Positions 27,777 through 33,814 of a stretch of 33,814 nucleotides of DNA are shown here, piece by piece (position 1 is the stretch's first letter; every line of letters starts with the position of its first letter). The notes under the pieces were generated by a model. It was not told the DNA's origin. It did not search any database and saw nothing but the letters and a program-made list of their open reading frames with translations. Both the position numbers and the translations under genes were made by a program. Source of the DNA: an uncultured Phycisphaerae bacterium. Lineage in GTDB: Bacteria > Planctomycetota > Phycisphaerae > UBA1845 > PWPN01. The stretch is taken from positions 1-33,814 of the forward strand of contig CALLOB010000021.1 of assembly GCA_938005315.1 (NCBI GenBank), read 5' to 3'.

Positions 27777-29465
27777 TCATCGCGGGCCGGGGCCGTGCGG
27801 GGAAAACGCACACGGGGGGTTGAAAACGAGTTCTACGGCAGGATTCGCATGGCCGGCGCTCATCGGCATGGCGGCCGCGGCGTGCGACGGACAGACGGCC
27901 TGGCGCCCGGTTTCTGCACTGTGCGCTTTCCCTTCCGGTTCACCGGATCCGATAGCCGCATGGATGCCTTTTCCGGTCGGCCAACCGCCGGGCAGCGGAT
28001 CGGGCCGGGTCCAGGGCAGCAGTCCCGCCGGCCAGAGCCCCGGCAGCACCGCCAGGAGGCCGCAGGCGACCAGACCGAGACGGAGTCCAGGGGTTCCGGA
28101 CCGCAGGGTCAGCGGCGCCCGTTCGGGCGGCAGGCAGCAGGCGGCGACGATCCGCAGGTAGTAGGCCGCGGCCACGGCGGCGTTGATCGCGGCGATCACG
28201 CCCAGCACGAGCATCGCGGTGCGCTGGGGGTGTCCATCGCCGACCGAGAAGGCCGCGGCGAGCACCCAGAGCTTGCCGACGAAACCCGCGGTCGGCGGCA
28301 TGCCCATCAGGCTGAACACGCAGACCACCAGCGCCAGCCCGGCCCACGGATGCCGCCGCGTCAGTCCGGCCAGGTCTTCCAGCGTCTCGGCGGGGCGCCC
28401 GCCGGCCTCGAGGAGTTCCAGCACTCCGAAGGCGCCCAGATTGGCCGCCCCGTAGACGGTCGCGTAGAACATCAGGGCCCATGACCCGTCGCGCATCGGC
28501 CCGCCCTCGGTCTGCGGACCGACCAGCAGGGCTACCAGCATGGTGCCGGCATGAGCGACGCCGGACCAGGCCAGAATCCGCTTGACGTTGCCCTCCAGCA
28601 GGCCCAGGACGTTGCCGATGGTCATGGTCGCGGCGGCCACCGCCCAGAGCATCGCGAATACCGGCAGGGGCGGAACCCAGACGGCGCCCGATCCCTCGCC
28701 CGGCAGCAGCATCAGCAGCCGGATGCCCGCGACCAGGCCGGCGAGCTTCGGCAGGAACCCCAGCATGCCCGCCACCGCGGCGGATGCGCCTTCATAGACG
28801 TCGGCGACGTAGAGGTGAAAAGGCACCGCCGCCATCTTGAAGGCCACGCCGGCGAAGGCCAGCAGCAGGCCGATCCGGACTCCGGTGGCCTCGGGCCGCA
28901 GACTGATGGCCGACAGCACGGTCGTGCCGGTGGCGCCGTAGAGGAAGCTGAAGCCATAGGCCATCAGCGCGGCCGAGAGGGCCCCGAGGAAGAAGTACTT
29001 GACGCCGGCCTCCTGGGCGCGGATGTCCCCCCGGCTGATGGCCACCAGCACGTAGGCCGGCACGCTGACCAGCTCGATGGCCAGGAACAGCAGCACCAGG
29101 TCGTCGGCCAGCGCCGTCAGCAGCAGGCCCGCCAGGCTGTAGAGGATCATCGCCAGCCGTTCGCAGCGCTCCTCCGGGGTCGGGCCGTAGCCGTTGACCA
29201 GCAGGATGAGCAGGCCCACCGAAAGCCCGATCAGGCGCACGCACCCCGACAGGCCCGAGGCCTGGATTTCCAGCAGGTTCCGCGGCGTCTCGGGCGGACC
29301 GGCCGTCAGTACCAGGGCCAGAGCCACCGCCGTCGTGGCCAGAGCCAGGCGCCGTCCGAGCGACCGGCCGGCGTCGCCGGCCAGTGCGCCGGCCAGCAGC
29401 ACGAAGGTGGCCCCGGTGATCAGGACCAGCTCGGGCGCCATGCAGCGGGCCAGATCGAGGATCAC
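27777..29465 (-). CDS. nuoN: NADH-quinone oxidoreductase subunit N
   Basis: NuoN is one of three antiporter-like membrane subunits of complex I. The 562-residue protein has about 14 membrane helices and the hallmark LVLLFLAIELVSVPAYVLVA, VKYFFLGALSAALMAYG, VPFHLYVADVYEGASAAVAG with the pump lysine in FLPKLAGLVAG, and GMPPTAGFVGKLWVL. The start is GTG at 29465: GGAGG seven bases upstream, with the start overlapping the nuoM stop in GTGA. The frame continues open upstream inside nuoM, but that part is not NuoN. The last 65 or so residues (from GWPTGKGIHAAIGS) are polar and unlike NuoN, an unusual tail. Confidence 0.94.
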   Translation of the reverse strand: MILDLARCMAPELVLITGATFVLLAGALAGDAGRSLGRRLALATTAVALALVLTAGPPETPRNLLEIQASGLSGCVRLIGLSVGLLILLVNGYGPTPEERCERLAMILYSLAGLLLTALADDLVLLFLAIELVSVPAYVLVAISRGDIRAQEAGVKYFFLGALSAALMAYGFSFLYGATGTTVLSAISLRPEATGVRIGLLLAFAGVAFKMAAVPFHLYVADVYEGASAAVAGMLGFLPKLAGLVAGIRLLMLLPGEGSGAVWVPPLPVFAMLWAVAAATMTIGNVLGLLEGNVKRILAWSGVAHAGTMLVALLVGPQTEGGPMRDGSWALMFYATVYGAANLGAFGVLELLEAGGRPAETLEDLAGLTRRHPWAGLALVVCVFSLMGMPPTAGFVGKLWVLAAAFSVGDGHPQRTAMLVLGVIAAINAAVAAAYYLRIVAACCLPPERAPLTLRSGTPGLRLGLVACGLLAVLPGLWPAGLLPWTRPDPLPGGWPTGKGIHAAIGSGEPEGKAHSAETGRQAVCPSHAAAAMPMSAGHANPAVELVFNPPCAFSPHGPGPR

Positions 29466-31204
29466 GGCATGTCCTCCGGTGTCGCCCGGGCGGTCGCGTC
29501 GCACACCGCGGCCGCTCCGGCGGGCGGATCGGCGACCTCGGCCGACGACACGGCCCACGGCGATGCGGCCGCCGGCCCGGCGATGCCCGGGTCGGCCTGG
29601 CGGGGCTCGGCGCCCATGACATCGAGTATCTGGCGCTGGACGGCCGGCTGAATGGTCTCGATCACCGGGCGGGGGTAGACGCCCAGAAAGACGCAGGCCA
29701 GCGCCAGCGGGGCCAGCACGCCGATCTCCCGGCCGGTGAGGTCCGGAGACAGTCCCGTGGAGCGGTCCGGCGTTTCCAGCGGGGCCCGCAGCGGGCCGAA
29801 CAGCAGCCGGCGGCACATCGAGAGCATATACAGGGCGCTCAGGACGATACCCAGGGCGGCGAAAGCCGCATAAGCCACGCCCAGCGGGCCGGCGGGCGTG
29901 CCGTGAGCCGGGTCGGCCGAGGTGAAGGTGCCCAGCAGCACCAGGAACTCGCCGACGAAGCCGTTGAGCCCCGGCAGGCCGATGCTGCTGAGGGTGAACA
30001 GCACCAGGAAGAACGCCATCTGCGGCATGGACCGGGCCAGTCCGCCGAGCCGGTCGAACGCGCGGGTGTGATAGCGTTCGTAGACCATGCCGACGACCAG
30101 GAACAGGGCCCCGGTCGAGAGGCCGTGGTTGATCATGTAGAGCAGCGAGCCGGTGAGCCCGGCGGGCCTGAGGCTGAACATGCCCAGGATGCAGAACCCC
30201 AGGTGCGAGACGGACGAGTAGGCGATGAGCTTCTTGACGTCGCCCTGCGCCCATGCGGCCAGGGCGCCGTAGAGAATGCCGATCACCGCCAGCCCGGCCA
30301 GCAGCGGAGCGAGAGCGACCGAAGCCTCCGGCAGCATCGGCAGGCTGAGCCGCAGAAAGCCGTAGGTTCCGAGCTTCAGCAGCACGCCGGCCAGCAGGAC
30401 GCTTCCGGCGGTGGGAGCCTCGGTGTGGGCCAGCGGCAGCCAGGTGTGGAAGGGGAACAGCGGCACCTTGATCGCAAAGCCCGCCGCCAGGGCGATGAAC
30501 AGCCACCACTGCACCGCCGGATCGATGCGCAGGTCGTAGAGCGTCTGGAGGTCGAATGTGAACCGCCCGACGCCCCCGGCCTCCGGCGGCAGCGACCAGG
30601 CCAGCCAGGCCAGAACGATCACGCCGGCGAAGGTCAGCATGCTGCCGGCCATGGTGTAGATGAAGAACGTGGCCGCGGCCTCGTGCCGTCGGGGCCCGCC
30701 CCACATGCCGATCAGCAGGAACAGCGGAACCAGCGTGAACTCGAAGAACACGTAGAACAGCAGCAGATCGCGGGCGCAGAACACGCCGATCATGCCGCTT
30801 TCCAGCAGGAGCATCAGGGCGTAGTAGGCCCGCGGCCGGTCGCGGATGGCCGAGAAGCTGCTCCAGATGCACAGGGGCAGCAGTCCGGCCGCCAGCACCA
30901 CCAGCCACAGGCTCAGGCCGTCGACGGCGACGTGGAAGCGGATGTCGACCGGTCCCCCGGGCCCGCCGACCCACGGCGCTTCGAAACGCAGTCCGGTCCC
31001 GCCGGGCTCGGCGGTCGTCAGGAAGAGATACACGGCCAGTGCCGCCAGGACGAGGGCCCCCAGCGACCAGGCCAGGGCCTGCCGGCCGACGCGGATGCAG
31101 CCGGCCGGGTCGTGCGCCGGGCGGGCGGCGGCCACGGCGACCGCGCCGACCAGCGGCAGGGCGATCAGCAGCGTCAGGATGGAGGCAGACATCTGTTCGA
31201 CCAT
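29462..31204 (-). CDS. nuoM: NADH-quinone oxidoreductase subunit M
   Basis: The 580-residue antiporter-like subunit shows FHVAVDGLSLWLVVL, FYVFFEFTLVPLFLLIGMWG with the conserved glutamate, VPLFPFHTWLPLAHTEAPTA, VLLAGVLLKLGTYGFLR with the pump lysine, and LPGLNGFVGEFLVLLG. It is part of the proton-pumping arm. The ATG at 31204 lies four bases after the nuoL stop; MSAS at 31192 is an alternative. After the last helix a tail of about 55 residues rich in Ala and Pro (QADPGIAGPAAASPWAVSSA) is unusual. It overlaps nuoN by four bases. Confidence 0.95.
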   Translation of the reverse strand: MVEQMSASILTLLIALPLVGAVAVAAARPAHDPAGCIRVGRQALAWSLGALVLAALAVYLFLTTAEPGGTGLRFEAPWVGGPGGPVDIRFHVAVDGLSLWLVVLAAGLLPLCIWSSFSAIRDRPRAYYALMLLLESGMIGVFCARDLLLFYVFFEFTLVPLFLLIGMWGGPRRHEAAATFFIYTMAGSMLTFAGVIVLAWLAWSLPPEAGGVGRFTFDLQTLYDLRIDPAVQWWLFIALAAGFAIKVPLFPFHTWLPLAHTEAPTAGSVLLAGVLLKLGTYGFLRLSLPMLPEASVALAPLLAGLAVIGILYGALAAWAQGDVKKLIAYSSVSHLGFCILGMFSLRPAGLTGSLLYMINHGLSTGALFLVVGMVYERYHTRAFDRLGGLARSMPQMAFFLVLFTLSSIGLPGLNGFVGEFLVLLGTFTSADPAHGTPAGPLGVAYAAFAALGIVLSALYMLSMCRRLLFGPLRAPLETPDRSTGLSPDLTGREIGVLAPLALACVFLGVYPRPVIETIQPAVQRQILDVMGAEPRQADPGIAGPAAASPWAVSSAEVADPPAGAAAVCDATARATPEDMP

Positions 31205-31208
31205 CCGG

Positions 31209-33212
31209 TCACCCCACGAGCCTCACGATCGCCGCCAGCAGCACCAGCCCGGCGGTCATGGTCAGGGCGTAGCCCTGCAGCGAGCCGTCCAGAAAGGGCC
31301 GAAGCAGCGCTGCGGCGCCCAGCGGCACGGAGGCCGTCAGCCGCACCAGGAACTCGATCCCGACGTCCCAGGCCCGGCAGCCGTCGGCCAGTCTCTCCAG
31401 CGGACGGACCAGCATCCGCTCGTAGAGTTCGTCGATGCCGTAGCGGCGGTGGAGCAGGGCATGCACTTCGGCGAAGTTGCGCCGTACCGTTTCCGGCCAG
31501 TCCGGCCGCCGCACGTAAAGCACGAAGGCCGCGGCGATGGCCAGGATCGACAGGCCGGCGGAGGCGTACATGAGCCCGAAGTCGCCCTTGTGCTCCTCGA
31601 CGAGCTGGAGGTGCGGGTGAAGCGCGTCGAAGGGAGACATCACCGGCAGCAGGAAACGCTGCATGATTCCGTCGTGCGGGCGAACGAAGCCCAGGAAGCC
31701 GTGAGGATCGCGGGCCACGCCGAGATAGCCGGCGAACATCGCCCCGGCGGCCAGCGCCGCCATCGGCAGCAGCATCCAGCCTCCCGACTCGTGGGGCCGG
31801 GCGTGATCGGGGCTGCGCGGCCGGCCGTGGAAAGCCAGGAACACCATGCGGAAGGCGTAAAAGGCGGTCAGTGTCGCGGTCAGCGAGGCCAGCAGGCCCA
31901 GCCCCGGACTGCGGCCCCAGGCGGCGTGCAGGATCTCGTCCTTGCTGTAGTAGCCGCTCAACAGCGGGAAGCCGGCCAGGGACAGGGCTCCCAGCGTAAA
32001 CAGCGCCCAGGTCCACGGCATGACCCGCCGCAGTCCGCCGAGCTGCCGCACGTCGATCACGCCGCCCAGGGCGTGCATCACGCTGCCGGCGCCGAGGAAC
32101 AGCAGGGCCTTGAAGAAGGCGTGGGTCCAGAGATGGTAGATGGCCGTGTCGGCGGCGCCCAGGCCGACGGCCAGGAACATCAGCCCCAGCTGGCTGATGG
32201 TCGACCAGGCCAGAATCCGCTTCATGTCGTACTGGGCGACGGCCACGGTGGCGGCGAACAGGGCGGTGGTCATGCCGACGGCGGTCACGACGCTCATCGC
32301 CGTCGGGGAGGCGGCGAAGATCGCCCCGCAGCGGACCACCATGTACACGCCGGCGGTGACCATCGTCGCGGCGTGGATCAGGGCCGAGACCGGCGAGGGG
32401 CCTTCCATCGCATCCGGCAGCCACACATGTAGCGGCAACTGGGCGCTCTTGCCGACCGCGCCGCAGAACAGCAGCAGGGCGATGGTCGTGATCCGCCAGG
32501 GTTCCAGCCGGCCGATGTTCTCGAAGACCACCGCATAGTCCAGCGGATCCCGCCCTGCACCGGCCAGCGGGGCGATCCACAGATAGATGAAGAGGATGCC
32601 CAGGCCGAAGCCGAAATCGCCGACGCGGTTGACCAGGAAGGCCTTCATCGCCGCCGCGGCGGCTGACGGCCGGTCGTAGTAGAAGCCGATCAGCAGATAG
32701 CTGCACAGTCCGACGGCTTCCCATCCCAGATACAGCAGCAGGAAGTTGCCGGACAGCACCAGCACGCACATGCTCGCGACGAACAGGCAGAGGAAGGCGA
32801 AGAACCGCTCGTAGCCGCGCACCGGGTGTCCGTGGTCGCGCATGTAGTCGCGGGAATAGATGACGATGGCCAGGGCGATGCCGCAGACGGTGGTCAGCAT
32901 GACCGAGGTCAGCGGATCGATGCGGAAGCTGACGTTGAACGACAGACCGGCAGCCGGCACGATCCAGGAGTACAGCTGCCAGGTGCGGCTGAAGACCGCC
33001 GCGTCGGGCGCCCGGTGGGTGTAGCCGGCCACGATCATGGTCACGCCCAGGGCCCCGGCCACGCCCAGGATCGCCGGCCAGTGGCTTGCCCCGCGAAGGA
33101 CCCGCGGGCCCAGCAGGCCGATGACCGCGGCCGCCGTCAGCGGCAGCAGCGGGATCAGGGGCGCGATCCGCCCGGCGTCCAGCAGGCCGAACTGTTCGAA
33201 CGTCGCGTTCAT
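31209..33212 (-). CDS. nuoL: NADH-quinone oxidoreductase subunit L
   Basis: The 667-residue largest antiporter-like subunit has FRIDPLTSVMLTTVCGIALA, LLYLGWEAVGLCSYLLIGFY with the conserved glutamate, KSAQLPLHVWLPDAMEGPSP, ALIHAATMVTAGVYMVVR and HAFFKALLFLGAGSVMHALG, then SGYYSKDEILHAAW. The C-terminus (GIDELYERMLVRPLERLADG) corresponds to the long lateral helix that braces the membrane arm. The ATG at 33212 overlaps the nuoK stop in ATGA, so translation is coupled. Length and motifs are normal. Confidence 0.96.
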   Translation of the reverse strand: MNATFEQFGLLDAGRIAPLIPLLPLTAAAVIGLLGPRVLRGASHWPAILGVAGALGVTMIVAGYTHRAPDAAVFSRTWQLYSWIVPAAGLSFNVSFRIDPLTSVMLTTVCGIALAIVIYSRDYMRDHGHPVRGYERFFAFLCLFVASMCVLVLSGNFLLLYLGWEAVGLCSYLLIGFYYDRPSAAAAAMKAFLVNRVGDFGFGLGILFIYLWIAPLAGAGRDPLDYAVVFENIGRLEPWRITTIALLLFCGAVGKSAQLPLHVWLPDAMEGPSPVSALIHAATMVTAGVYMVVRCGAIFAASPTAMSVVTAVGMTTALFAATVAVAQYDMKRILAWSTISQLGLMFLAVGLGAADTAIYHLWTHAFFKALLFLGAGSVMHALGGVIDVRQLGGLRRVMPWTWALFTLGALSLAGFPLLSGYYSKDEILHAAWGRSPGLGLLASLTATLTAFYAFRMVFLAFHGRPRSPDHARPHESGGWMLLPMAALAAGAMFAGYLGVARDPHGFLGFVRPHDGIMQRFLLPVMSPFDALHPHLQLVEEHKGDFGLMYASAGLSILAIAAAFVLYVRRPDWPETVRRNFAEVHALLHRRYGIDELYERMLVRPLERLADGCRAWDVGIEFLVRLTASVPLGAAALLRPFLDGSLQGYALTMTAGLVLLAAIVRLVG

Positions 33213-33514
33213 CCGCGCATGCGACTCCAGGCCTCGGCGTCCAGCGTGCCGGATCGCCGGAACAGCAGCACCACCAGCCCCAGGGCCAGACCGGCCTCCA
33301 CCGCCGCGGTGACGATCAGAAACAGGGCGAAAGCCTGCCCGGTGAGCTGGCCGTGCCGCAGGCCGAACCCCACGAGGTTCAGGATCACGCCCTGGAACAT
33401 CACCTCCGTGGACAGAAAGATGGTGATCAGGTTGCGCCGGGCGAGAAACCCGGCCACGCCGACGGCGAACAGCAGGGCCCCGGTCAGCATGCACGCGCCG
33501 GTCAGGTCGGTCAT
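33209..33514 (-). CDS. nuoK: NADH-quinone oxidoreductase subunit K
   Basis: The 101-residue, three-helix subunit carries the two conserved membrane glutamates of the proton channel, in LSTEVMFQGVILNLVGFG and VTAAVEAGLALGLVVLLFR. The GQLTGQAFALFLI segment is also typical. The ATG at 33514 is preferred because GGAG lies eight bases upstream and the length matches the family. A GTG at 33523 would add three residues but leave no room for a ribosome site. It follows nuoJ by 59 bases. Confidence 0.94.
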   Translation of the reverse strand: MTDLTGACMLTGALLFAVGVAGFLARRNLITIFLSTEVMFQGVILNLVGFGLRHGQLTGQAFALFLIVTAAVEAGLALGLVVLLFRRSGTLDAEAWSRMRG

Positions 33515-33573
33515 GGAACGCACTCCGTCGCCCCTTCCCGCCCGCAGGCGTAGGCGGGGCGGAAATCCTCTCC

Positions 33574-33814
33574 TCAGAACGGCGCCGCTTCCCGCCCGCG
33601 CCGACGGGGATCCTGCATCGCCACCTGCCGCTCGGCCCCGGTGAGGTCGGCCGGCTCGATCCGCTTGCGGGCAATCGTCAGGGCCCCGGCCATGGCGGCC
33701 AGCAGCAGTACCCCGGCGACCTCCACGGCCACCACATGTCGGGCCATCAGCAGCCGGCCGATCGCCAGGGTGTTGCCGGCGGGATCGCCCGGGGCTTCGG
33801 CGGCCCGGAGGACC
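33574..33814 (-). CDS. nuoJ: NADH-quinone oxidoreductase subunit J, C-terminal part
   Basis: The last 80 codons of a gene entering from the right edge are visible. The segment NTLAIGRLLMARHVVAVEVA followed by GVLLLAAMAGALTIARKRIE matches the end of NuoJ, where a short helix and the fifth membrane helix lie. The tail (LTGAERQVAMQDPRRRGREA) is polar. The order nuoJ-K-L-M-N agrees with standard complex I operons, so nuoA-I are probably further right or elsewhere. Confidence 0.88.
   Translation of the reverse strand, partial: VLRAAEAPGDPAGNTLAIGRLLMARHVVAVEVAGVLLLAAMAGALTIARKRIEPADLTGAERQVAMQDPRRRGREAAPF

Noticed and set aside
27777-30974. 1065-codon frame that would fuse upstream sequence to NuoN
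   Set aside because: The upstream part is an out-of-frame reading of nuoM. The GTG at 29465 with a strong ribosome site and GTGA overlap marks the true start.
30846-32432. Long plus-strand frames opposite nuoL and nuoM
   Set aside because: Gln/His-rich antisense text without domains; the nuo genes explain the region.
33515-33523. GTG at 33523 as nuoK start
   Set aside because: The GGAG used by the ATG at 33514 would overlap this GTG, leaving no spacing; the ATG gives normal family length.

Overview
The window is GC-rich chromosomal DNA with densely packed genes. It most resembles a planctomycete, probably of the Phycisphaerae type. The evidence is a DUF2961/GH172 secreted protein, a large pseudopilin with an H-X10-DG C-terminal motif, PocR-like/GAF/SpoIIE signalling, an ECF sigma trio and paired ketosynthases with hotdog dehydratases. 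Phylum assignment is inference; no rRNA, tRNA, insertion sequence, phage or CRISPR was seen.

Layout. 1-1358 (minus, cut at the left edge): secreted DUF2961 protein. 1359-1852: non-coding strand-switch region. 1853-8112 (plus): dnaN, dciA (DUF721 helicase loader), gyrB, a small methyltransferase and purD; the first three form a replication cluster without recF. 8161-17994 (minus): ten closely spaced genes reading leftward from a candidate sigma-70-type promoter at 18046-18074. In transcription order they are a FabZ-like dehydratase, an acyl carrier protein with a long insertion, a second FabZ-like dehydratase, a ketosynthase homologue lacking both catalytic histidines, an intact FabF, a KDPG aldolase-family protein, a CobS-like membrane protein lacking the acidic CobS motif, a TPR exported protein, holA and a lipoprotein. 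18437-22790 (plus): a histidine kinase, an NtrC-type activator, then an inverted repeat and a good sigma-54 promoter in front of a pseudopilin gene that ends in a strong hairpin. 22791-25954: two small minus-strand genes, then a plus-strand ECF sigma factor with a membrane protein and a coiled-coil exported protein. 25928-27703 (minus): PocR-like/GAF/PP2C phosphatase. 27777-33814 (minus): nuoJ (partial), nuoK, nuoL, nuoM, nuoN of respiratory complex I.

How the genes work together. The most distinctive part is the lipid-type cluster at 13.7-18.0 kb. An intact ketosynthase and a catalytically degenerate partner lie side by side like the KS-alpha/KS-beta (chain length factor) pairs of type II polyketide systems, with their own carrier protein and two dehydratases. 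No ketoreductase, enoyl reductase or malonyl transferase is present, so these steps would have to come from general fatty acid synthesis; the product cannot be read from the sequence. The second distinctive part is a self-contained regulatory circuit in which the kinase and sigma-54 activator sit immediately upstream of their likely target, the pseudopilin gene. GyrB carries natural substitutions at both the coumarin-contact arginine and the quinolone-region aspartate known from E. coli.
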